Positions 54,514 to 62,183 of a DNA stretch of 64,000 bases are shown one piece after another; position 1 is the stretch's first letter; each line of letters begins with the position of its first letter. The DNA is taken from positions 1-64,000 of the forward strand of contig NZ_QOHG01000011.1 of the NCBI RefSeq assembly GCF_003319125.1, given 5' to 3'. This stretch comes from Blastococcus sp. TF02A-26 (lineage in GTDB: Bacteria; Actinomycetota; Actinomycetes; Mycobacteriales; Geodermatophilaceae). A program made the translations under genes and the position numbers. The notes under the pieces are model-generated. The model saw only the letters and a list, made by a program, of their open reading frames with translations, was not told the DNA's origin and ran no database searches.

Positions 54514-56028
54514 TCAGCGGTAGACGAGCGATCCGTCGTCGAGGTCGACCTTCGGCAGGATCTCCATCTCGGCCGCGTGCTCGAGCATGTGGATCCACGG
54601 CTCGCGGTCGCCCTGCTTGAACAGCACGTGCTGCGAGCGCATGACGTAGCCGGCGTTGAAGTCCTCCGGGTCCGACCACGGGCGCACCTGCATGCCGGCG
54701 TCCTCGTCGCGCAGCGTCGGGACCACCATGGTCGCGTCCTTGAGCTGCATGGTCTCCATCAGCCGGATCACCAGGTCGCTGACGAGGTCGACGCGCAGCG
54801 TCCAGCTGTGCCGGAAGTACCCGAAGACGTAGGCCATGTTCGGGATGCCGCTGATCATGATGCCGCGCCAGGTGACGCGTTCGGGGAAGTGCACCGCCTC
54901 GCCGTCCACGGTGAAGGCGACGTCGCCGAAGACCGACAGGTCGAAGCCGGTGGCCGTGACGACGACGTCGGCCTCCAGTTCCTCGCCGGAGCCGACCCGG
55001 ATCCCCGTCTCGGTGAACGTGTCGATGGTGTCGGTGACGATCGAGGCCTTCCCCTCCCGGAGTGCGGCGAACAGGTCGCCCTCGGGGACGATCGCGATGC
55101 GCTGCTGCCACGGGCGGTAGCGGGGGGTGAGGTGCTTCTCCACGTCGAAGCCCTCGGGCAGCAGCGGCCGCATGGACTCCATGAGGAAGGTGTGCAGCTC
55201 GTCGGGCGCCTCGTGCGCCAGCCGGGCCAGCTCGTTGAACTGTGCGGTGTAGGCGCGGCGGAGGATCTCGTGCGTCCAGTCCTCCGGGATGTCCAGCTGG
55301 CGCAGCGTGACCGCGAGCTCGTGCGTGAGCGGCGGGGCGAGGAAGTAGGACGGCGAGCGCTGCAGCATGGTCACGTGCTCGGCCTGCTGCGCGATCGCCG
55401 GGATCAGCGTCGCGGCGGTGGAGCCGGACCCGATGACGACGACGCGCGTGCCGGTCAGGTCGAGGTCCTCGGGCCAGTCCTGCGGGTGCACGACCCGGCC
55501 CGCGAACCGCTCCATGCCCTCCCACCGCGGCTGGTGCGGCTCCGCGTGGTTGTAGTAGCCCTGGCACATCCACAGGAAGTCCGTCGTGAACTGCAGCTCC
55601 TGCCCGGTGTCGAGCCGGGTGACCTGCACCGTCCACCGCCGGTCCCCGGTCGACCAGCTGGCCGCCGTCACCTTGTGCAGGTAGCGGATGTGCGGCGCCA
55701 GGTCGTCCTCGGCGATGACCTCGTCGAGGTAGGCGAGGATCTCCCCGCCGGCGGCGATGGAGGGGCCGCGCCAGGGCTTGTGCCGGTAGCCGTAGGTGAA
55801 CAGGTCGCTGTCGGAGCGCACCCCCGGGTACCGGTGGGTCCACCACGTGCCGCCGCGCGCGTCCTGGGCGTCGAGCAGCACGAACGACCGGTCGGGGAAG
55901 CGTTCCCGCAGGTGGTGTGCGGCGCCGATGCCCGAGACGCCGGCCCCGACGACCAGGACGTCGACGTGCTCCCGGGGAGGCGCCTGCCCGCCCTGCTCCG
56001 GGAGGGTGCGCTGCTCGGTGGCGGTCAT
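54514..56028 (-). CDS. flavin-containing Baeyer-Villiger monooxygenase
   Basis: Product of 504 aa. Two Rossmann motifs (V-V-G-A-G-V-S-G-I-G at about 27-36, V-V-I-G-S-G-S-T-A-A-T at about 190-200) flank the fingerprint F-A-G-R-V-V-H-P-Q-D-W-P at about 172-183, which matches the FxGxxxHxxxWP rule for class B Baeyer-Villiger enzymes. It inserts oxygen next to a ketone to give an ester or lactone, using NADPH. ATG at 56028 with GGGAG 7 nt upstream is preferred to the upstream in-frame starts. A CRP-type palindrome lies 22 bp before it. Confidence 0.91.
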   Translation of the reverse strand: MTATEQRTLPEQGGQAPPREHVDVLVVGAGVSGIGAAHHLRERFPDRSFVLLDAQDARGGTWWTHRYPGVRSDSDLFTYGYRHKPWRGPSIAAGGEILAYLDEVIAEDDLAPHIRYLHKVTAASWSTGDRRWTVQVTRLDTGQELQFTTDFLWMCQGYYNHAEPHQPRWEGMERFAGRVVHPQDWPEDLDLTGTRVVVIGSGSTAATLIPAIAQQAEHVTMLQRSPSYFLAPPLTHELAVTLRQLDIPEDWTHEILRRAYTAQFNELARLAHEAPDELHTFLMESMRPLLPEGFDVEKHLTPRYRPWQQRIAIVPEGDLFAALREGKASIVTDTIDTFTETGIRVGSGEELEADVVVTATGFDLSVFGDVAFTVDGEAVHFPERVTWRGIMISGIPNMAYVFGYFRHSWTLRVDLVSDLVIRLMETMQLKDATMVVPTLRDEDAGMQVRPWSDPEDFNAGYVMRSQHVLFKQGDREPWIHMLEHAAEMEILPKVDLDDGSLVYR

Positions 56029-56049
56029 GGCAACTCCCACCCTTCGTGC

Positions 56050-56065
56050 TGTGGTGTGCATCACA
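56050..56065. promoter_or_regulatory. CRP-type palindrome TGTGG-N6-TCACA
   Basis: TGTGG-TGTGCA-TCACA lies in the 169-bp gap between the divergent Baeyer-Villiger gene and the hotdog-like gene. On the minus strand a TAGCGT -10 box ends one base before it, so binding would cover the monooxygenase transcription start. Confidence 0.55.
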
Positions 56066-56197
56066 GACGCTACTCAGCCGGCCGGCCCGGGACAGCCCTG
56101 CGGCGGCTCCTTCCCGTCGCTGTCGCCGGGGGCATAGCGTGACCGCCGGTCGGGCGGCCCGTCCGGGCCCTGCGGTCGGTGCGGTGAGGTGGGGGCG

Positions 56198-57064
56198 ATG
56201 GCCGGGAACGTCCACGGGGACATCCGGCAGGTGCGGCCGGAGGACTACGCGGAGGAGCTGCGGGCCCGCTGGGGCGCGCTGCTGAGCTACCGCTACATCG
56301 GCCGCGCCTTCGCCGGGATGAACACCACGGCGGTGGACGAGACCGTGGCGCTGCGGCACGACATGCGCAACGCCGCCGGCGGGGTCCTGGCCGCTCCGCT
56401 GGCGATCACCTGCCCGGCCGCCGGGGGGAGGTCGGACCTCCAGACGGTGCCCAACCCCGTCGTCCACTCGCTCCAGGTCCTGGACGACGCCCGCGGCGTC
56501 CGGCGGATCGAGGTGGTGGACGTGGTCTCGCTCAAGACCGGCCGGACCATGGAGTTCGGCCGGGCGCGCATCGTCGACGCCGACGACCACGACCGGGTCA
56601 TCGCGCTCGTCGAGTCCCAGGGGGCCTCCATCGGCGAGGTGCCCGAGGGCCTGCAGCGCTTCGACGACGACGCCGTGATGCACGTCGAGGACTCGCCCGA
56701 CCTGCCCCCGCTGTGGCAGGTGTTCGGCGCCTCCCGGCGGGCGGACGGGCACTGGCAGCTGCCGCACCTGCGGGGGGAGCTCGCCTCCCCGGACGCCGCG
56801 CTGCACATCGGCCCGCAGCACGTCGTCCTGGAGACGGCCGCCATCGAGGCCGCCTCCGCCGTGGTCGGCACCGACCGGCTCCAGGTGACCAGCGCGCACG
56901 TCATGTTCCTGGCCCGCGGCAAGGAGGGGCCCTTCCGGGCCGACGCCCGTGCGGTCCGGGGCGCCGGGGACGGAGGGCCGGTGGGGGTGCAGCTCACCCT
57001 GGTCGACGAGGGCTCCGCCGGCCGGGCGGTCACCGCGGCGTCCTACGCGTTCCAGGTGGTCTGA
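56198..57064 (+). CDS. double-hotdog-like protein, possible thioesterase
   Basis: Product of 288 aa. Two halves look related in pattern: residues about 30-150 (M-N-T-T-A-V-D-E-T-V-A-L-R-H-D-M-R-N-A-A-G-G) and about 170-285 (P-H-L-R-G-E-L-A-S-P-D then V-T-S-A-H-V-M-F-L-A-R-G), each with the long helix followed by strands of a hotdog fold. Hotdog thioesterases cut acyl-CoA. No catalytic residue is certain, so function is inferred only. ATG at 56198 with GAGGTGGGG about 4-12 nt upstream. Confidence 0.65.
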   Translation: MAGNVHGDIRQVRPEDYAEELRARWGALLSYRYIGRAFAGMNTTAVDETVALRHDMRNAAGGVLAAPLAITCPAAGGRSDLQTVPNPVVHSLQVLDDARGVRRIEVVDVVSLKTGRTMEFGRARIVDADDHDRVIALVESQGASIGEVPEGLQRFDDDAVMHVEDSPDLPPLWQVFGASRRADGHWQLPHLRGELASPDAALHIGPQHVVLETAAIEAASAVVGTDRLQVTSAHVMFLARGKEGPFRADARAVRGAGDGGPVGVQLTLVDEGSAGRAVTAASYAFQVV

Positions 57065-57072
57065 CGGCCGGC

Positions 57073-57103
57073 GGACGGGACCGCGGCCTGCGCGGTCCCG
57101 TCC
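57073..57103 (+). terminator. hairpin terminator
   Basis: GGACGGGACCGCG (57073-57085) and CGCGGTCCCGTCC (57091-57103) pair perfectly over 13 bp with a 5-nt loop, 9 nt after the hotdog-like gene. Confidence 0.75.
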
Positions 57104-57149
57104 GTGCGCCACGTCACAGGGGCTGCGTTCCGGCCCCGGACCGTCCGGC

Positions 57150-57155
57150 TACAGT
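57150..57155 (+). promoter_or_regulatory. -10 box (TACAGT), leaderless, for the lipoprotein gene
   Basis: TACAGT ends 6 nt before the ATG at 57162, and no ribosome-binding site is present. Confidence 0.5.
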
Positions 57156-57161
57156 CCGCCC

Positions 57162-58247
57162 ATGTTCCGGCGCCTGTTGCCCCCTGTTGTCGCCGCGTTA
57201 ACCCTCTCCGGGCTCGCGGCCTGTTCCGACGACGACTCCTCCGGCGGCGACGCCGCGTCGACGGCGGCTCCCGAGATCAGCGCCGCCGAGGAGATCTCCT
57301 GGGAGAAGGTCGAGGCCCCGTCCGACTGCCAGTGCAGCGACGCCACCGAGTACCACTACTGGGTCCACCAGGGCGACGCCGATCGCGTCGTGTTCTTCCT
57401 CGAGGGCGGTGGCGCCTGCTTCAGCGCCGAGACCTGCGCGCCCGGCGAGGGCGCCACGTTCACGCCGAACCTCCAGGAGTACGACGGCGAGCCCCGCGGG
57501 GACGCCGGCATCCTCGACCTCTCCAACCCGGACAACCCGCTCGCGGGCGCCAGCATCGTCTACGTGCCGTACTGCACCGGTGACCTGCACCTGGGCACCG
57601 CGACGCACGACTACGGCAACGGCGTCGTCGTCCAGCACAAGGGCCGCACCAACGCCACCACGGCGCTGGAGGACATGGCCCAGCGGTTCCCCGACGCCGA
57701 GCAGGTGATCGTGCTCGGGCAGAGCGCCGGCTCGGCAGGGGCCCCGCTCTACGGTGGCCTGGCGCACGACCTGCTGCCCGACGCCCAGATCAGCGTCGTG
57801 GCCGACGCCTCGGGGGCCTACCCCGGCGACGAGGCGATCACCACCGCCATCGGCGGGCTGTGGGGCATCTTCGACGGGCTCCCGGACTGGCCGGAGGCCG
57901 CCGGCGACCCGCCGGCCGCCTGGTCGCTGCCGGCGCTGTTCGTCCAGACGAGCGAGCACGTGCCCGGCATCCAGCTGGCCACGATCAACACCGAGGACGA
58001 CGAGGTGCAGCGCCGGTTCTCCGATCTCATCGGGTTCTCCGACACCCCGCTGGTCGACATGATCGACGAGAACAACGCGTTCATCGAGAGCTCCGGCGTC
58101 GACCTCGACCACTGGGTCAGCCCGGGGGACACGCACGTCCTCTCCGCCGGTGACGAGCTGTACGAGACCGAGGTCGACGGCACCCGGCTGATCGACTGGA
58201 TCGCCGACTTCCTGGCCGGCGAGGACGTCGGGGACGTCCACAGCTGA
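57162..58247 (+). CDS. pectinacetylesterase-family lipoprotein
   Basis: Product of 361 aa. A signal peptide ends in a lipobox (L-S-G-L-A-A-C-S, Cys at about 21). The esterase domain has F-F-L-E-G-G-G-A-C-F at about 86-95 (oxyanion glycines), V-Y-V-P-Y-C-T-G-D-L-H-L-G at about 129-141, the nucleophile in L-G-Q-S-A-G-S-A-G at about 187-195 and the likely His in G-D-T-H-V-L near the end. These fit the pectinacetylesterase/NOTUM family. Probably anchored outside the cell; substrate unknown. Confidence 0.85.
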   Translation: MFRRLLPPVVAALTLSGLAACSDDDSSGGDAASTAAPEISAAEEISWEKVEAPSDCQCSDATEYHYWVHQGDADRVVFFLEGGGACFSAETCAPGEGATFTPNLQEYDGEPRGDAGILDLSNPDNPLAGASIVYVPYCTGDLHLGTATHDYGNGVVVQHKGRTNATTALEDMAQRFPDAEQVIVLGQSAGSAGAPLYGGLAHDLLPDAQISVVADASGAYPGDEAITTAIGGLWGIFDGLPDWPEAAGDPPAAWSLPALFVQTSEHVPGIQLATINTEDDEVQRRFSDLIGFSDTPLVDMIDENNAFIESSGVDLDHWVSPGDTHVLSAGDELYETEVDGTRLIDWIADFLAGEDVGDVHS

Positions 58248-58263
58248 TCGATCCGCACACCCC

Positions 58264-58304
58264 GTCGGGGGCCGTTCCGGGAGCGTTCCGGAGCGGCCCC
58301 CGAC
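58264..58304 (+). terminator. hairpin terminator
   Basis: GTCGGGGGCCGTTCC (58264-58278) pairs with GGAGCGGCCCCCGAC (58290-58304) with one mismatch, 16 nt after the lipoprotein gene. Confidence 0.7.
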
Positions 58305-58346
58305 GTCGTCCGGGGCGCCTGCTTTGCGCGGCCGGGCCCGGATCCC

Positions 58347-58379
58347 TATCGTTCCGCCGCGGTGTGGCCCATGCCACAC
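58347..58379 (+). promoter_or_regulatory. MFS-gene promoter with CRP-type palindrome
   Basis: TATCGT (58347-58352) is the likely -10 box. GTGTGGC-ccat-GCCACAC (58362-58379) is a perfect 7-bp palindrome containing TGTGG-N6-CCACA, just after the expected transcription start and 20 bp before the ATG. Confidence 0.6.
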
Positions 58380-58398
58380 ACCCGGAGAAGGGACGTAG

Positions 58399-60339
58399 AT
58401 GAGCTCCACGACCGTGCCGTCGCTGCGCGACGAGGGCCTCCCCGCCGGCCGACGGGCCGGCATCTGGGACCGCCAGCTGCAGCGCTACCCCGAGAACGGG
58501 CCGCGCTCGCTGTACCTCGGCATCACCGTGCTGGCCACGATCATCCTGTACTACGAGCTGTACGTCGGCGGGTCGGTCGCCACCCAGATCATCGCCGACC
58601 TCGACTTCTCCTTCACGCTCTACGTCTTCGTCTCCGTCATCGGCAACCTCGTCGGGGCGTTCGCCTCGCTGTTCGCCGGCCTGGCCGACCGGTGGGGCCG
58701 GGCCAACCTCGTCGTCTACGGCCTGCTGGCCACCGGCCTCATCACCCTGGCCGGGCTCCCGCACGCGGGCGACAAGACGCTGTTCACCGTGCTCTTCGCC
58801 CTGCTGAGCTTCGTCGAGGGCGTCGTCCTGGTCGCCACGCCGGCGCTGATCCGCGACTTCTCCCCGCAGGTCGGCCGCGGCGTGGCGATGGGCTTCTGGA
58901 CCCTCGGGCCGGTGCTGGGCAGCCTGGTGGTCACCCTGGTCTCCAGCAACACCCTCGACAGCCACCCCGACTGGCGGTTCCAGTTCTACGTCTGCGGGAT
59001 CGCCGGGCTCGTCGTCTTCGTCATCGCGTTCATCGGGCTGCGCGAGCTGTCCCCGGCGCTGCGCGACCAGCTCATGGTGAGCATGCGCGACCGGGCGCTG
59101 ATCGAGGCGCGGGCCGCGGGGATCGACCCGGAGAAGGCGCTGCAGGGCCACTGGAAGCAGATGCTGCGCTTCGACGTCGTCGGCTCGGCCTTCGCGATCA
59201 GCGTCTTCCTGCTCCTGTACTACATCCTCGTCGGCTTCACGGTCGTCTACTTCGCGACCGTCTACGGCTACTCCGAGGCCCGCGCCAACGCCCTGGCCAA
59301 CTGGTACTGGATCACCAACGCGATCGCGCTGGTCGTGACCGGCGTGCTGACCGACCGGTTCCGCGTCCGCAAGCCGTTCATGGTCCTCGGCGCGGCCATC
59401 GGCCTGGTCGGCAGCGTCCTGTTCGCGCTGTCGGCCACCGACCCGGACACCAGCTACCACACCATCGCGTTCTACTTCGTGCTGTCGGCGGCCGGCGGCG
59501 GCATGGCCTACGTGGCGTGGATGGCGAGCTTCACCGAGACCGTCGAGCGGCACAACCCGGCCGCCACCGCGACCGGCCTGGCCATCTGGGGCTGGATCCT
59601 GCGGCTGGTGGTCACCGTCTCCCTGGCCGTCTTCACGCTCGTCGTCCCCGCCACCTCGGTGCTGGTCGACAAGGCCGAGCCGATCCAGGAGATGCAGACC
59701 GAGCACCCCGAGGAGTTCGCGATCATCACGGGCATCGACCCGGAGCTCGCCGAGCGGGTGCAGAGCGACCCCACCGACGCCGACGCCCTCGGCACGCTCC
59801 TCGGCCAGGTCGCCACGGTCCAAGGGGCCGACGCCGACACGGTGCAGGGGATCGCGGGCGTCTCGGAGCAGCTCGTGACCGCCCAGGCGATCGAGCCCGA
59901 CACGCTGTCGGCCCTGCAGGCCGACCCGACCGACGCCACGGCGATCGGCGCGGCGGTCGGCCAGATCGAGGACGGCCTGGGTGTCGACTCCGCGGCCGCC
60001 CTGCAGCGGCTGATCGACCTGTCCGGCGCCGACCCCGAGGCCCTGGAGGCCGGCGCGCGCTACGGCGCGGACCTCACGGCCGCCTCGGGCACGTTCACCG
60101 AGGAGCAGCTGGACTACCTGGCCGCGAACGGGCCGGAGGTGGCCGAGGCCGCCGACGACAACCCGGGGCAGTGGCAGACCTGGTGGTGGGTCTGCGTCGC
60201 CGGGCAGATCGTCTTCCTGCCGTTCGTGTTCGTCCTCGCCGGCCGCTGGAGCCCGCGCAAGGCCCGGCAGGACGAGGAGGAGCACGAGGCCCTCGTCCAG
60301 CGGGAGCTCGCCGAGCTCCAGGGCGACCGGGTCGGCTGA
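58399..60339 (+). CDS. MFS transporter with ~165-residue extracytoplasmic insert before the last helix
   Basis: Product of 646 aa. The first 200 residues hold an MFS half with the loop 2-3 motif G-L-A-D-R-W-G-R-A-N at about 95-104. A second G-V-L-T-D-R-F-R-V-R-K motif lies at about 315-325. After the eleventh span (about 403-420) comes a soluble, acidic, Ala-rich stretch of about 165 residues, then the last helix (W-W-W-V-C-V-A-G-Q-I-V-F-L at about 594-606) and a charged tail. Usual MFS proteins are 400-450 aa, so the insert is exceptional. It likely moves an organic acid or aromatic compound, by context only. Confidence 0.85.
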   Translation: MSSTTVPSLRDEGLPAGRRAGIWDRQLQRYPENGPRSLYLGITVLATIILYYELYVGGSVATQIIADLDFSFTLYVFVSVIGNLVGAFASLFAGLADRWGRANLVVYGLLATGLITLAGLPHAGDKTLFTVLFALLSFVEGVVLVATPALIRDFSPQVGRGVAMGFWTLGPVLGSLVVTLVSSNTLDSHPDWRFQFYVCGIAGLVVFVIAFIGLRELSPALRDQLMVSMRDRALIEARAAGIDPEKALQGHWKQMLRFDVVGSAFAISVFLLLYYILVGFTVVYFATVYGYSEARANALANWYWITNAIALVVTGVLTDRFRVRKPFMVLGAAIGLVGSVLFALSATDPDTSYHTIAFYFVLSAAGGGMAYVAWMASFTETVERHNPAATATGLAIWGWILRLVVTVSLAVFTLVVPATSVLVDKAEPIQEMQTEHPEEFAIITGIDPELAERVQSDPTDADALGTLLGQVATVQGADADTVQGIAGVSEQLVTAQAIEPDTLSALQADPTDATAIGAAVGQIEDGLGVDSAAALQRLIDLSGADPEALEAGARYGADLTAASGTFTEEQLDYLAANGPEVAEAADDNPGQWQTWWWVCVAGQIVFLPFVFVLAGRWSPRKARQDEEEHEALVQRELAELQGDRVG

Positions 60340-60346
60340 GCGCCGT

Positions 60347-60389
60347 CCGCGGGGAGTGCCGGACGCGGTGCGTCCGGTGCTCCCCGCGG
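60347..60389 (+). terminator. hairpin terminator after the MFS gene
   Basis: CCGCGGGGAG-tg-CCGGACGC (60347-60366) pairs with GCGTCCGG-tg-CTCCCCGCGG (60370-60389) over 18 bp with a 2x2 internal mismatch and a GGT loop. Confidence 0.75.
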
Positions 60390-60522
60390 GCGGGGCGGAC
60401 CGCGGCGGTCGCGGACCTTGTCAGGCCTGTGACGACTGTTACACACTTGCCGAACTGTCGATGGATCGCGGTCCGGGACCTCCGGCGCGGCGCGACGTCG
60501 TCCGACCTGTGGGAGCAAGTAG

Positions 60523-62043
60523 ATGACAGCGGTGCAGAGCGAGTCCGGGGTCCTGGCCGGTGAGGAGCGCATCCTCATCGACGGCGAGCTGGTGGAGACC
60601 GCCAGCGGCGCCAAGTTCGACGTCGAGAACCCGGCCCTCGGCGAGATCGCCGGCCAGTGCACCGACGGCACGCCCGCCGACGTCGACCGCGCCGTCAAGG
60701 CCGCCCGGCGCGCCTTCGAGCAGACGAACTGGAAGCGCGACGTCGAGTTCCGCTACCACTGCCTGATGCAGCTCCACCGCGCGCTGGAGGAGGAGCAGGA
60801 GCGGCTGCGGCGGATCGTCGTCACCGAGACCGGCACGCCGATCATGGGCACCTACGGCATCCAGATCGCGCATCCGGTCGAGGAGTCGGCCCACTGGCCC
60901 GAGTTCGGCCGGACCTTCGAGTACCTGCGCGAGCTCGGCACCGACACGGCCATGGGCATGAGCTCCCGCCGCGTGATCCAGTACGACCCCATCGGCGTCG
61001 TCGCGGCCATCACCCCGTGGAACACCCCGCTGTACCTGAACATCGCCGAGTCGGTGCCGCCGCTCATGGCCGGCAACGCCGTGGTGCTCAAGCCGGCCCA
61101 GCTCACCCCGTGGATGGGCACGGAGCTCGGCCGCATCGTGGCCGAGAAGACCGACATCCCGCCGGGCATCTTCAACGTGGTCGTGGGCGAGTCCAACGAG
61201 GTCGGCGGCGCGCTCGCGGCCCACCCGGACGTCGACATGGTGACCTTCACCGGCTCCACCGCCGTCGGCCGCTCGATCCTGGCCGCCGGCGCCTCCACGG
61301 TGAAGAAGGTGATGCTCGAGCTGGGCGGCAAGTCCAGCCTGATCGTCCTCGACGACGCCGACCTCATGTCGGTCCTGCCCACCGCGGCCGGCACCGCCTG
61401 CTTCAACTCCGGTCAGAGCTGCACGCTGGCCAGCCGCATCCTGCTGCCGCGCGCCCGCTACGAGGAGGGCATCGCGATCCTCAAGGGCGCGATGGAGATG
61501 ATGCCGTACGGCGACCCGTGGAACCCCAACAACATCCAGGGCGCCCAGATCAGCCGGACCCAGCAGCAGAAGGTCCTCGGCCTCATCCAGGACGGCATCG
61601 CGTCCGGCGCCCGGCTGGTCACCGGCGGCGAGGCCCCGGCCGACCTGCCCGGCTACTTCACCAAGCCGACCGTGCTGGCCGACGTCGACCCCAGGTCCCG
61701 GATCGGCCAGGAGGAGATCTTCGGCCCCGTCCTCACGGTGACGCCCTACGACACCGAGGAGGAGGCGATCGCCATCTCCAACGACACCATCTACGGCCTC
61801 TCCGGCGAGGTCGCCAGTGCCGACGAGGACCGCGCTCTCGAGGTGGCCCTCCAGATGCGGGCCGGCACGATGGTCGTCAACGGCGGCTCGTACTTCGGGC
61901 TCAAGACCCCGCTCGGCGGCTACAAGCAGAGCGGCCTGGGCCGGCGCAACGGCTCCTGGGGCTTCGAGGAGTACCTGGAGATCAAGGCCATCGGCCTGCC
62001 GATCCGCGACGGCGAGCCCAGCGGCCCGCGGGTCGTCGACTGA
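60523..62043 (+). CDS. aldehyde dehydrogenase (NAD(P)-dependent)
   Basis: Product of 506 aa. Conserved parts: I-T-P-W-N-T-P-L at about 165-172, V-L-K-P-A-Q-L-T-P at about 188-196, F-T-G-S-T-A-V-G at about 245-252, the general-base Glu in L-E-L-G-G-K-S-S at about 265-272, the catalytic Cys in N-S-G-Q-S-C-T-L at about 296-303 and E-E-I-F-G-P-V at about 404-410. It oxidises an aldehyde to the acid. ATG at 60523 after a weak GGGAGCAAG site. It is flanked by terminators on both sides, so it is a single-gene unit. Confidence 0.93.
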   Translation: MTAVQSESGVLAGEERILIDGELVETASGAKFDVENPALGEIAGQCTDGTPADVDRAVKAARRAFEQTNWKRDVEFRYHCLMQLHRALEEEQERLRRIVVTETGTPIMGTYGIQIAHPVEESAHWPEFGRTFEYLRELGTDTAMGMSSRRVIQYDPIGVVAAITPWNTPLYLNIAESVPPLMAGNAVVLKPAQLTPWMGTELGRIVAEKTDIPPGIFNVVVGESNEVGGALAAHPDVDMVTFTGSTAVGRSILAAGASTVKKVMLELGGKSSLIVLDDADLMSVLPTAAGTACFNSGQSCTLASRILLPRARYEEGIAILKGAMEMMPYGDPWNPNNIQGAQISRTQQQKVLGLIQDGIASGARLVTGGEAPADLPGYFTKPTVLADVDPRSRIGQEEIFGPVLTVTPYDTEEEAIAISNDTIYGLSGEVASADEDRALEVALQMRAGTMVVNGGSYFGLKTPLGGYKQSGLGRRNGSWGFEEYLEIKAIGLPIRDGEPSGPRVVD

Positions 62044-62054
62044 GGTAGGGCAGC

Positions 62055-62092
62055 GCTGCGCCGCCGGACCCAGCCGGGTCCGGCGGCGCAGC
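62055..62092 (+). terminator. perfect 17-bp hairpin terminator after the aldehyde dehydrogenase gene
   Basis: GCTGCGCCGCCGGACCC (62055-62071) and GGGTCCGGCGGCGCAGC (62076-62092) are exact complements with a 4-nt AGCC loop. It lies 12 nt after the stop codon. Confidence 0.85.
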
Positions 62093-62136
62093 AGTGTCCG
62101 GGGGCTCTTGCCCGCGACGCGGCGGTCCGGGCAGGG

Positions 62137-62152
62137 TGTGACCCACACCACA
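62137..62152. promoter_or_regulatory. CRP-type palindrome TGTGA-N6-CCACA
   Basis: TGTGA-CCCACA-CCACA lies 31 bp before the EF-G-like start. It also shares 15 of 18 bases with the palindrome at 58362-58379. Confidence 0.55.
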
Positions 62153-62183
62153 CCAGCCAGTCGCTGCCGCGTAGGAGCCCGCC

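Noticed and set aside
60428-60445. TGTGACGACTGTTACACA upstream of the aldehyde dehydrogenase gene as another CRP-type site
   Set aside because: The two halves are 8 bp apart instead of 6, and the inner bases do not pair, so it does not fit the pattern of the other sites.
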